From Platerodrilus igneus (taxonomy: Eukaryota > Arthropoda > Insecta > Coleoptera > Lycidae), in assembly GCA_036346225.1 (NCBI GenBank), contig JARFIW010001750.1, positions 310,001-374,000 of the forward strand: 64,000 bases of DNA. The letters run 5' to 3'. A program made the translations under genes and the position numbers. A model generated the notes under the pieces. It was not told the DNA's origin. It did not search any database and saw nothing but the letters and a program-made list of their open reading frames with translations. This document shows, piece after piece, positions 32,740 through 43,800 of the stretch; within the stretch, counting starts at the first letter, position 1; each line of letters opens with the position of its first letter.

Positions 32740-34303
32740 TATCCCCACACCTAAAACCGTTAAAGAAGTTAGAAGAATTATTGGTATGGCGTCATGGTAC
32801 AGGAGATTTTTACCCGAATTTTCAAATATTATTGCTCCCCTTTCAGCTTTATTAAGAAAAAACAGAAAATTTATTTGGGATGAATTTTGCGACGCAGCTT
32901 TATCGACAATAAAAAATCATTTAGTTTCCGCACCAATTCTTTCATGTCCAAATTTTGATTTGCCGTTCTCGATTCAATGCGACGCTTCCGACTACGGGAT
33001 TTCTGGCGTCCTAACTCAAGTTATTGATGAAGTAGAACATGTAATTTGTTATATTAGTCGTTCACTTACTCCGATGGAAAGGAAATATGCTGTAACTGAA
33101 AAAGAATGCCTAGCCGTGTTGTGGTCAATCGAAAAGTTACGTCCATATGTAGAGGGTAGTCATTTCCAAGTTATTACGGACCATCACTCGCTAATTTGGT
33201 TAAATAAATTGCAACAACCTTCGGGTCGGTTGTGTCGATGGTCATTGAAATTGCAACAGTACGATTTTGAGATTATTCATCGCAAAGGGAAAGACAATGT
33301 CGTTCCCGATGCTCTTTCACGTGCGGTCCCTATTATAAATACTGTTTCTGTTAACTTACCTACCTTTGATAAATCTACAAATTCTGGTAAACCTGAAAAT
33401 AAAAATTTAAATAAAATTGATTCTGAAGAAAAAAAACCTGATCCTTGGTATAACAAGATGCTTCTACAAGTGGAACGTGATCCTATTAAATATAAACATT
33501 GGAAAAGTGTAAATAATAAACTTTTAAAATATGTACCTGGTAAATTCTCTAATTTGGTAGATCCTGAAGACGATTGGAAAGAAGTCGTTTCTAAAGCTCA
33601 ACGTTTGAATATTTTAAAAGAATGTCATGACGAACCCACGTCGGGACACTTTGGTATTTTTAAAACGTTTCATAGAATTCAACAGAAATATTATTGGCCA
33701 AAATTAAAAGCAGACGTTATACATTATGTTAATCGTTGTAAAACATGTTTGATGCACAAACCCGAACAAAAGAAACCTCAAGGTTTAATGTCAAGACACC
33801 CTATTGTATCTAAACCATGGCAGATGATTGCGATAGATTTGATAGGCCCATTACCTCGTACAACCAAAGGCTATACTTACATTTTATCGGTGGGTGATTA
33901 TTTCACTAAATTTCCATTATTTTTTCCCTTGCGTACCGCTACCGCTTCAGCGATAACGCAAAGAGTCGAAGAATTTGTCATTTTACTTTTTGGCGCACCG
34001 CAATACATTTTAGTTGACAATGGAAAACAGTTTACAAGTAATCTTTTTAAGACTTTGGCCTCAAAATACAAGTCAAAAATAATATATAATGCATTTTACC
34101 ACCCGCAGGCAAACCCGATTGAACGTGTTAATAAAGTAATTAAAACTCTTTTGGCATCTTATGCTGACGATAATCAACGTCACTGGGACAGAACATTACC
34201 GATGGCCGCTTGTGCCGTACGCACAGCAGTTCACGAAGTAATTAAGATGTCACCTTATTTTGCAAACTTTGGACGTGAAATGGTGATTGATGGATCTAGT
34301 TAA
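32705..34303 (+). pseudogene. pol: gypsy RT thumb, RNase H and integrase (532 codons)
   Basis: RT connection (VKEVRRIIGMASWYRRFLPEF); RNase H (SIQCDASDYGISGVL, VTEKECLAVLWSIEKLRP, ITDHHSLIWL, KDNVVPDALSRA); integrase with an HHCC zinc domain (HDEPTSGHFG, CKTCLMHKP) and a DDE core (MIAIDLIGPLP, ILVDNGKQFTS, HPQANPIERVNKVIKTL). The core Asp, Asp and Glu are all present. The frame ends at 34303 after a 1-nt shift near 34290. It removes the RNA template and inserts the cDNA into the genome. Confidence 0.93.
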
Positions 34304-34670
34304 GGAGAGTGAAACCTTGTTGGATGTCGACTTTGCAGATCGTGATACATTATATAATCGCGCACCCGAATTTGGAAAAGTATATCAAGACATTAAAAAA
34401 AGATTAGAAGAGGCGTATAATAAAGCAAAAAGAAATTATGACTTGAGGAGACGTGACGTTAGTTTTGCCGTTGGAGACAAGGTTTGGAAAAGGAATTACG
34501 TTCTATCGGAGGCATCAAAACACTTTAGTGCAAAACTCGCACCAAAATTTGTTGGCCCGCACACGGTGTCGAAAAAAGTGGCTTACAATACATATGAATT
34601 GGTAGATGACACTGGTATCTCGAAAGGCACTTGGCACGTAAAGGATATTAAAGCTAATCCGCCAGATTAG
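34287..34670 (+). pseudogene. pol: gypsy integrase C-terminal (GPY/F-type) domain
   Basis: The continuation of the integrase in another frame: RLEEAYNKAKRNYDLRRRDV, FAVGDKVWKRNYVLSEASKH, FSAKLAPKFVGPHTVSKKVA and NTYELVDD. The GDKVW and FVGPHTV strings are the GPY/F module. No chromodomain and no env follow: the stop at 34668-34670 is about 240 bp before the 3' LTR. Confidence 0.88.
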
Positions 34671-34900
34671 TTACGTTACTATTGTATTTTGTTTTTTTTC
34701 GTTTTTTTACTTTTTTTGTTCGTGTATTATTAGTGGTAGTATTTGGTAGGATTAAGGAAATTAATTTTATGGTAGGAAGCAGCAATTTTGTTGTCTATTT
34801 AGTAAAAAGGTTGATGTCGGTTTGTTCTTCCACTGGGCCAGACTGACTTCATTTTTTTTTTGTAGTTTAGTACACAAGAATTTTAGGTAAAATTCTAATT

Positions 34901-34912
34901 TTGTGGAGAGGG
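34901..34912 (+). promoter_or_regulatory. Polypurine tract
   Basis: TTGTGGAGAGGG directly precedes the 3' LTR (TGTAACC at 34913), the required position for plus-strand priming. Confidence 0.75.
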
Positions 34913-37900
34913 TGTAACCTGCGGTTTTTATCTTTGTAAATACAAATTAACCATCTCGCATATTTTCATTTGAAAATCCATATTTTAGAAAGGTAAGAAA
35001 ATTACATTCTAATTCTCAAGGGGAAAACCAAGGGTTGGTAGTTTTAAATTAGTTTAGCGTATTCTTAGTAAGTCCGGTTGTCGAAACCCCATCAGGTATA
35101 TGAATCATTTTAAAGAATCCACATTTAAGCAGTCGTTCTATTCATGTATATTCGTTCCTTAACAACCCGTTTTGTATAGACAAGCTTTGACGTTCACATT
35201 CCTGCTACAGCAGATGTTAGGTGCTTTCAAGAATTAGCCGCAAGGGACAAAGCATGTATCACGTGCCTGCTTCATGGTACAGGCATGATATTGTACACTA
35301 GCGTTAGTTGGCAACACCGTTCATTTACTAGAAGAGTAAAGGGATGATCTGAAATGGTGAATAAAAATTATGCGACGAGCAGTGTTCGTTGGGTACTGAA
35401 AGATATAACATGTGAAGGCTCGGTGGTTGCTCAAGAGACGCGAAGTGAAACTAAGTCACGCGCGCGACTAACTTAGTAATGCGTGTCGAAGGTCAGTTTT
35501 CTTTGAACGCAATTAACACTCTTCAATAGTTTTGGAGGATTTGTGGCGCGTGACAAAGTAGGTTTTGTTATAACCGGAACGATCCTATTTTATTTTATAT
35601 AGGACGGATGAGATAATTCGTGGAGAGCCGCCGAAGCCATATAGTGTAAACCCCGACCCAACCAACACTGACTTAGTAAATACGAAATTAGTTTTACGTT
35701 TAGTTTAATGTTTTAGTTAGTAGTGAGTTTCGAGTGAGCTTAGATTGTTTTATAAAGGTGGTCGTGATTAGTGACTGATCCAATTAGAAATTATTAGTGG
35801 GATGAACATATTCTTCGTGTGATCGTATCCAAATTTAGTTTTCCGCACATATCACTGACTTCATTGCTGAATTAAAAAGAGCCGCTTGCTGATGTCGCTA
35901 TCCTGGAACTTCGACGCACCAACCAAAAACATCAGAGGAACCGCGGGCTGAATTCCTGTGGTAGCTATACCAGTAAACTGTGAGTAATTTGTTTTATTTA
36001 AATACCAAACTGTTTATACATTGTTCGACGTTACTTCTTGTAGCGTATGAAATGAAATTTTAAAGTTACGCCTTGATTTAATTTCAATTATCTAGTTAGT
36101 AGTGTATAATTCGATTAGCGCGAGGGTCCTCTAGGGCATAAGTTAAGAATTTGCTCGATGTCAATATATAGAATGCTGTGAATCTTCTCATTATCTGCAG
36201 GTACTGGTCCTTTAAAAAAAACATTCGAGCCCCACAGTTTGGGCGTCAAGAATGCTGTGTTTCCTTTAAAATCCGTGAACTACGCTTTTCGCCTCGGCTG
36301 CTCACCTAATGTTATAAACCTCCTCATTCATAAAAAAAAACAACACATTCCTACCAAAAACATCAACGTTAACTCTATTTACATCAATATTCAGAATACA
36401 TAAAAATTTCAAAATTAAAATTCAGCATAAAATTCAGTTTTAAAAAGAATTTCAGGATTAATTTTATTATCATTTTACTGTGCATCCAAAATTAAAGTCC
36501 TTGTTGGATGCCTACTAATTAATATAACAATATAAGCAGACCGAGTCTGAGTATAAAGGAGCATCTACCACCCCTTTACGTTAATTAACCAGGTTTGTCT
36601 AATTGAGCTCAAAGACATACCCAAAGTTTCATCATATTCCCGAACATCAAAACAAAATACCCTTTTACTTAAACAAGCAAATTTCATCTTAAAATTAAAC
36701 TTTTATGGTTAGAACAATTTCACTAATGTCCATTTAAAGTAAATCAATTATAAAGTCATTCAATACACACAAAAAATGTCAAACAAAATAGTATAATTTA
36801 CCTGAAGGTTACTGTCCTCGTAGCTTCAAAGTATCGTTTCTTTAGTTAATCACACCATTCACCAGGATTATATTTACGGCTTCTGATTCTCTACGCTTTT
36901 AAATTTTCTCCATCACCATCCATTCAAAGTCGTTTCTGGGCCTTTCCGGAACTCAACTGTGTTTATCTGACCCTTGTTTCAGGGATCCAGACACGTATTT
37001 GAACCATTTAATTATTAACACCCCCGAAAAATAGCAAAGAATTCATGCTTCTGTCACCAATATACGCCAAAACTGCCTACTTTTGTGTATACATTCGTCG
37101 TTGTAAATTTTGCTGATTGGTACAGTGAAACTAAATTTTATTACCTTGTATCTAAGTGCACTGAAGTACATTCATGTTAGCACGTAAATAACAAGCTATT
37201 TTGAATCACTAAAATATACTAGCAAACTTTAAATTATTTAATCAAACTAAAATGCACGGTTTACCATCTTTAATCAAGTCGCGTATGTACGAGCTTTTAA
37301 CGCATCGAATCGTCAAAAGTCTAAGAGGGCTTGTTTATATTCATCTCGGTATATATAGCAAAAAGCCTGTCTGTCGGTCTGTTCCCCAAAACGGGTAATT
37401 CTAAAGAATTTCTCATGCCATGTTCCCAGTCTGCCGCTCACGCGTCGATTTTTACGAATTTTCACTCGCCCCATTCAAATCTTAGAAAATTTCCACACGG
37501 CACGCAAGCATGTCCGAGAAAAACTAATTGATTTTGTACAGAAATTGTTGTTCTACCTCTGATATTTGCATCCTATTTTTAACCAATTGTGACCCCGTGA
37601 CGTTGCTTAAATCCGCCTTCTACAATATGTGTCTTTGCTTGACGCATTTCTCTTTCCTTCTCTACCGTGTTCTTATTGGTGCAACTTGATATTCTTTATT
37701 ATCGATTATTTTAGTCCACATGGAGTGTGAAATACCCAGCTTTAGCAATTCTCGTAACTATTATGCGACGTTTTCCCAAGATTCTTTGAAACATTAATTA
37801 TCTGCAAAATTTACGCCGAATGTGTTATTTAAACTACGCAGGTGTTCAACATAATATTAATTCTCAGAGCTTTAATCCGTGGTATTTTAATCTTGGGTTT

Positions 37901-38289
37901 TACAAGTTTCTATAGGTATTATATGTTATTAACGGTTTAATTAACTCCAATTAAAATTGATTTCTATCCTTTTCATTTTTAGCGAATACAACTTAAATAT
38001 TAATTATTATAGGTACACTTTGTTTTACTACCGGTTACTTAAATAGAGTTAATTAATATAAACTTTGCACGTAATTTCTCTTTGTTTAGAATAATTACAT
38101 TACACGCAGAGCTTTTCACTACTGCTTCGTCTTATAAATAATTTAAATTTCTTATTTTTACTGAAACAACCGAGTTTATTTATGCTTCATGGTTTTAATA
38201 ACGCGTATTATTTAATGAAATTCCTTATACACGGTGATTAAAATTATTTGATGTGATTATTTAATTTTCTACCCTGGTCTAAATATGAG

Positions 38290-38335
<46 letters not shown>

Positions 38336-39020
38336 TATTTATCCATACTGTTGACCGTAATTAAATCCAAGATAGTCATTTAATAAATAAGATATTAAGG
38401 AGAAGTGACTTATTAATAAATTAACGCATGTGAGTGCTTAAATCAGAAGAACCGTGCTTTGCATAATTTCTGTATAGTTATAATTAATCCATGAAACTAA
38501 ATTTTGACAAGTCATATTTATTTGTTAACAGGAATTCAGTTACCTTATTTTTTATATAGATAGTTTTGTGGAAACCTTAGTTACCTAAGGAATTTATAGG
38601 TAAGACCGACTCACTACCTTAGATATTTCAACCGGAAGTAGAGTGCATATAAAGTACGAAGACCGGGAACTGCAATCAGCTTGGCACAATTGTGGAATTA
38701 GACATTTTCACGGCCAGGTAGAACTTATCCGGGTTCTTGTCTGAAGAAGTCGAGTTTTCCCTCATCTTGTAGGCTTCTCTGAAGGACTAGGAATCCGTGC
38801 CATTTTAGGCGGAACTCGAATAAGATAAGGGTGGTGCCCTCATATTACCCTGACCTAAGACTAACGGCAATATAATATTATTTCCAATCCCCTCCCCTTC
38901 GACCCACGCCCATCGCGACTAACCAGCCTAGCCGCGGTATAGTTTACTCCTAGGAGCAGACTTACCTCGTTTGTTCATGCCCTACCCCTTTCCAACTTTA
39001 TGACAATTTGGCATGTAACA
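34913..39020 (+). repeat. 3' LTR of the gypsy element, interrupted
   Basis: 34913-36170 and 38291-39020 together reproduce the 5' LTR. The break falls in the TA microsatellite. Confidence 0.95.
36171..38290 (-). mobile_element. 2.1-kb insertion in the 3' LTR, possibly a decayed LTR plus PBS of another element
   Basis: The sequence between the two TA tracts has no counterpart in the 5' LTR. On minus it contains CACAGCATTCTTGACGCCCA followed by AACTGTGGGGCTCGAATG (36255-36218), a PBS-like block resembling those at 19.02-19.12 kb. The same CACAGCATTC lies at its very edge (36171-36180). I see no ORF with domains, no terminal inverted repeats and, because the target is a microsatellite, no readable target duplication. 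Confidence 0.55.
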
Positions 39021-39024
39021 AGTT

Positions 39025-39085
39025 ATAAGTGAACCTACCTAATCTACGGGGCCGCCTTATGCTCCGACCCTGTATTTGATTCTCC
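39025..39085 (-). mobile_element. tRNA-derived SINE, head end (part 2, split by gypsy)
   Basis: TAAGTGAACCTACCTAATC followed by TACGGGGCCGCC continues the tRNA-like head that is broken off at 27611. It abuts the next SINE unit. Confidence 0.75.
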
Positions 39086-39345
39086 AATGCTCCACCCGAA
39101 AGTACTTTATTGGCCAGAAAGCGAGTTTTTCTTACATAGACATTTTGGCAAATTCTTGCTGGGAATCTATAAGTGACAAGACTCACACGCGGAACGTACA
39201 TTTTACCTCTCATTCGAACGAAGGCATAATTTTGTGAAAAATGCTCGCCTAACATTTTTCAAGCCGGCTGTGTCTGGATTTGAACCCGGGAGCTTGGGCT
39301 CAGTAGTCACATGCCAACCAACTAACCCACGGAGCCTCCTAATAT
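39086..39345 (-). mobile_element. tRNA-derived SINE, nearly complete
   Basis: In minus orientation the head starts near 39342 (GGCTCCGTGGGTTAGTTGG, A-box-like; GGGTTCAAATCC, B box) and the body runs to 39090 (TGGCCAATAAAGTACTTTCG on minus). It matches the copies at 27.2-27.6 and 61.2-61.5 kb. Confidence 0.85.
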
Positions 39346-39414
39346 GATAACGCTAATAGTTCTAATTAGAACTGTTAAAATTAATATTGGTTAATTTCAA
39401 TGAATTAACAATAC

Positions 39415-40890
39415 TTCGTATCACAACTTGTACGGAATTGTTCAAAAACTTCGGCCTGTAACATCACATCAATTTTAAGGTATAAATCCGAATGTTGTCC
39501 CAAGTTCTGAATATTAAATGTCCCCCACATTTTCTGGGCATGCGCATACAGTTTTTTCGTAATTCCTTAACCTACCAGCATATTGTATAAGTCTTGATGA
39601 CTAGGTAAAGTATAATTAAGTTTTTCAAAAGAATCAACAAAATCATGTGGATGTACTCCTTTCCGATTTAATAATTTAAACTGATCTTCATTCAAATCAA
39701 TAAATTCACTTTTTAGCAGAGGATATTTATTCAGATAAGATCCAAATGTTTCTAAGGATCAACTTATAAAGCGGAAGCTATCGATAAATCTATAGTTTAT
39801 CAGGTTTTTGGGGCACATGTTTTGTAAAGGAAGTATATTTTTCTTTCGTTACCTGAAGCACGTCTACACGGCCATCCAAATCAACAGCGACGCTTTTAAT
39901 AGTAAAGTGGCTGTCATAACCACTCAGATTGCGAAACACTATTGGAATTGTATGAGAATCTTGATACGTAATATTACAACTTTCATGCTCCGGTCCCCTG
40001 TAGTTGTTAGTGGGCATTGAATGGTTATGGTCGCAGCCAACACTGTATGGCACATGGTCTTGAAACTTCTTCTTGTCTCCAGTGGGCTTCAGAATACATT
40101 CCAGATCTGCATATATGATAAATGTCACTTTAACTTTGTTCTTGGAATTCTTGAATCAAAGTATCTTTTTTCCTTCTGCAGGCAGGCGAGGCACAAACAA
40201 TTGCTTTGTCTTACAGTGATTAACATGTTACTCTAGTGTATTCCTTTTACTAAGGTACCGTAGGCAATGATCACAAAAGTGTTTCTTTGCATAATCAGAA
40301 CTAAGCTGCGATAAAACCGGTCGACTTAGGTCTTTAATCCATACATAATGTGAGTTGAATGTTTCAATAATGGTTGTGAATCATTAGGAGATTCACATGT
40401 CTATTTTTTTTTCTAATATCAACATAGGAAGAGTAGTGAATTTGCGCTTGTGGAGCTTCAACTTGTAGACATTAACTGAGATATCATTTTGTGATTTGAT
40501 TTGATTAAGAGTCAACGGGAACAGAATACCTTTTACATTAAAAACTGAAGAGTAATGTGGATATTTTAACGCTCTTTGAGGGTTTCGATCGACTGGATGG
40601 AACGCCGCCATTATGCTCCATGCAAAGCAAGCTTAATCATCATTTTTGACGTTGACACATGCCTGCTTACGTTTGATCTCCAAAGGCAGTTCAATGTACG
40701 AAGACCCTTGCATTGGATTATATTTGTTAATGTTAACACCCAAGCTAACTATATTCTTCAAACTCCAACCGTTATCTCGCTCTTGAAAATCTTCTAATTC
40801 CACTATTATTGGTTCTGCGACATTTTGTTTAAACCATTGGTCTAGATTAGTGTAACTGAAGATGGCAGCGTTAGACGTCGTGAAATAATA
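39415..40890 (-). pseudogene. pPolB copy C: middle fragment including exonuclease region
   Basis: Read on minus from 40890: FTTSNAAIFSYTNLDQWFKQ, VAEPIIVELEDFQERDNGW, NINKYNPMQGSSYIELPLE, AFHPVDRNPQRALKYPHYSS, QSNCLCLACLQKEKRYFDS, TFIIYADLECILKPTGDKK (exonuclease I box with Asp), GPEHESCNITYQDSHTIP, VFRNLSGYDSHFTIK and VTKEKYTSFTKHVPQ, ending with [19 protein letters not shown] near 39420. More than eight stops or shifts are present. It is colinear with copy D over its whole length, and breaks off before the polymerase domain. Confidence 0.85.
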
Positions 40891-40899
40891 TTAAATAAA

Positions 40900-41840
40900 T
40901 AACTTAGTTTTAGAAAGACGTTGTTTCTCTGTTTATACCGTAGGTTTAAGGATTTAAATTACTTTTAGTATTTTTCACTTTATAAAAAAGAGATTTGGTA
41001 TAGAATTAAGTTTAAATAGAGCATTTGTCATAATTTACCGGACTTTTCCTGAAGTGGATCTGCTGCATAGTGTGTAAAGAATATTAAATTCATTTATTAA
41101 ATATAGTTAAGTTCTGAAGGCTTTTTTATTGTAGTTTAGATTTCAAATACCACTCCTACCCGAACCCCTCATGAGAAAGAGTCTATTTATAAGCAGTGCT
41201 CATGCTTGCATTACATCGGTAGTGAAGGCAACACGTTTGAATTAGGTCTACCGTGACCTCCACGTTCAATAAAAATTTCTTTTCACGTACACGCGGTTGT
41301 GAATGTGATCATATCGTTGGTTACTTCCAGCCATTCAATCTCGAACCACCGAGCCCACCATTATTGGTCCATCAACGCAGGATCGTAACTTTTGTGACCG
41401 CCTGATTAATCATCGATGACAAAACTTAGAAAATCTAATAATTAGTGTGCGTCTATTGCTAACTCGCTTTCGTATATGCGAATTTATATGGTGCTATCGC
41501 GCTTCAATGTATCGCATATTGTAACAAGCATTCTAATCGTGCTGGAAGTGAAGTTAACTTCGCAGTCTAATTATCCTCAAGCAAAGCAGTGCTACAAATA
41601 CTGGACAACATTCTGGTTTGCAAGTTGTTCAGTCCTTTTCTTATATTAGAGCGAGGAGGAAAACACGATTTCGAAACAAGCTACAAGGGCAACTTACAAT
41701 CATTGGAACTTGTAGATAGCGGCGATCCACGAAACACGCCGATATTTCTCGACCGCAACAACCCTAGTGGAAGAAGGTTAACTACTTTCATCAGGTGCTT
41801 TGTGTTTACATTCGTTCAACCCGTAGTTTGAACTTGAATA
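40900..41840. other. No recognisable feature
   Basis: Slightly GC-richer than neighbours from 41150 to 41830 but closed or nearly so in all frames; the longest ORF (41589-41831) shows no motif. Confidence 0.45.
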
Positions 41841-41842
41841 CT

Positions 41843-42610
41843 GAGGGTGTATTCTCGCATAGATGTGATATTTATCGCATGCGATATTTTACGATTTTCG
41901 CATGAAAACGTCAAATGTGTATTCTTGAAAATCCGCCTGAGAAATTTATAGCATGGTATGCAACGTGCGGTTGTTATTACCTGATAAAATTATATCGCAT
42001 GAAACAAGTGTCAATGTCAAGTACTGTAAATATAAAAGCTTAACCTAAAAAATTTCTTGGGTTAATTTCTTTGTATTGTATTCGGTAGTCGTCAAACGTG
42101 GCAAATGTTGATGAGATTGGATTGTTGACCGTTTTAGTAAGACTATAATTAAATTTTCCGTATCTTAAATTTTCTTTGAGTACCAATAATTCTGCAAGTT
42201 TCTGTTTTTGTTCATTGAATACATATCCCGTTCTTACGTTTGGCTTGACCAACATTTCAAACACGTAACATTATGGTCTAATTCTTTATACTGTGGCCTA
42301 TTATCTTAACATTTAAAAACCATCAATAATACCGAAACAAGCACGCTTTGATAATTTAGGCTTAGGGTATATTGTGTTAATTCTACTGTCAATGCTGTAA
42401 CGTAATAGCTATGTCGGCCGGCTATTGGTTGTTTCTGGGATGTACGTACGAATCTATTTACGACACAACGCATACCACGCGATATTGAAAATGTCATATC
42501 ATTTTCCGTCGAGAATACCACTTTCGCTTCCAACAGTTTCGCATGCGATATTTTTCGGTGATAATTATCACCAGTGAAAAATAACGCATGAAGTCAAGAA
42601 TAGACCCCCA
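41843..42610. mobile_element. Small DNA transposon-like element with terminal inverted repeats
   Basis: Left end GAGGGTGTATTCTCGCAT and right end (inverse) GGGGGTCTATTCTTGACTTC correspond, and both are followed inward by a CGCATGCGATATTTT-type string. GGGTGTATTC-like ends remind of PIF/Harbinger, but no target duplication is clear. Two short minus-strand ORFs lie inside (42040-42264 and 42306-42533) without recognisable domains. About 770 bp, non-autonomous. Confidence 0.5.
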
Positions 42611-42706
42611 GGTAATCTTGCCTAGGATAAAGGTCTTTACACTGTTGTTATTTCACCCTTTCCTTTAAATTAAACCCGTTTTCATTCATTATAATACTTC
42701 AACATC

Positions 42707-43800
42707 ATGGCACAAAATCCAGACTTAAATTTAATTCACGGACAAATTAAGAAATATAAACGCAAACGTTCTTATTTAAAGCGCTCGCTAACGATCTTTG
42801 AAAAATATTTATCGTAAGAGATTTCTCAGAAAACCCAGCAAAAAACTTCGCGACAATTTGATACTTGTCGTAAATTAATTGACAAACTCGAATCTTATTT
42901 ACAATAAATTTATAATCTCGATTTTGATGTAGAATTTCAAGATTTATTTAATGAACAAATGGAAACTGATACGCTGTTTTCTACGTTACAAGCTAAATTT
43001 AACGCATTGAATATTAATAAACCAGAACAAAAACCTGTTGTTCCTCAACCTGAAACTAATGTCAATACGTCTGTTAATCGCCCCGTTGCTGCCAGGTTGC
43101 CGTTTTTAAATCTTCCTTATTTCTCAGGAAAATTTGAAGAGTATTTCTCGTTTATTCAGGTATTTGATTCTTTGATAGGTTCAGACCCTTCATTAAGTCC
43201 CTTGGAAAAATTACAATACTTGATAGGATGTTTAAAATCTGAAGCAGCGGAAACTATAAAATGTTTAGAAATTACGCCTGAAAATTACGAAAACGCGAAA
43301 TAAATCTTACGTGATCGATATGAAAATGAAAGAGTTATTGTTACAAATCACATTCGTTTAATTTTTGAATTGCCTGCCTTACATAAAGAGTCTTATCAGG
43401 GACTACGTAATATTTTAGATATTGCCTCGCAACATTTATGGTCTCTTACGGCCATGGGGAGATCTGTTGATAAACGGGACGATATGTTAGATTATCTAAT
43501 AACCTTAAAACTTCCACTTACAACTCGTACTGAGTGGGAAAATCAGTTAACGTCCACAAATGTACCTACATATAAAATGTTATCTGACTTTTTAACACAA
43601 AAATGCCACGCTCTAAATGCGATAAATTCTCGTGAAGCTAGTGATAACACTAGTTTCAAACGACAATTCACAAAAAATAATTATAAGTCCGCGTCTTGCA
43701 GTTTGACTCTGAACAAACCAAGTAATTGTAATTATTGCTCAGAAAATAGTCACTTTACAAATCAGTGCTCGAATCTTTTAAAATTTTTTGTCGAACCCAC
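42707..43800 (+). pseudogene. gag: BEL/Pao gag (DUF1759-type), three stops, fused at its end to pPolB
   Basis: It starts MAQNPDLNLIHGQIKKYKRK and continues LPFLNLPYFSGKFEEYFSF, VFDSLIGSDPSLSPLEKLQY, LIGCLKSEAAETIKCLEIT, ENYENAK, a stop, ILRDRYENERVIVTNHIR, and HLWSLTAMGRSVDKRDDML. These are the DUF1759 landmarks of BEL/Pao gag. CNYCSENSHFTNQC is the first zinc knuckle. Stops occur near 42818, 42905 and 43301. At about 43800 the reading passes without interruption into pPolB copy D, giving a chimeric ORF 43370-43933. No BEL protease or RT follows. Confidence 0.85.

Larger units (their letters stand above)
27612..39020 (+). mobile_element. Ty3/gypsy LTR retrotransposon with ~2-kb LTRs (Osvaldo/Ulysses-like)
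   Basis: Direct LTRs start TGTAACCTGCGG and end ATGTAACA, with TSD AGTT at 27608-27611 and 39021-39024. A tRNA-Lys-type PBS, gag, CCHC/protease, RT, RNase H, integrase and a PPT follow in normal order. LTRs of about 1.98 kb and a Lys PBS are features of Ulysses and Osvaldo of Drosophila, so I place it tentatively there. About ten substitutions separate the two LTRs, that is roughly 0.5 percent, so insertion is recent. The 3' LTR is interrupted by a 2.1-kb insertion. The coding region nevertheless has four frame breaks. Confidence 0.92.
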
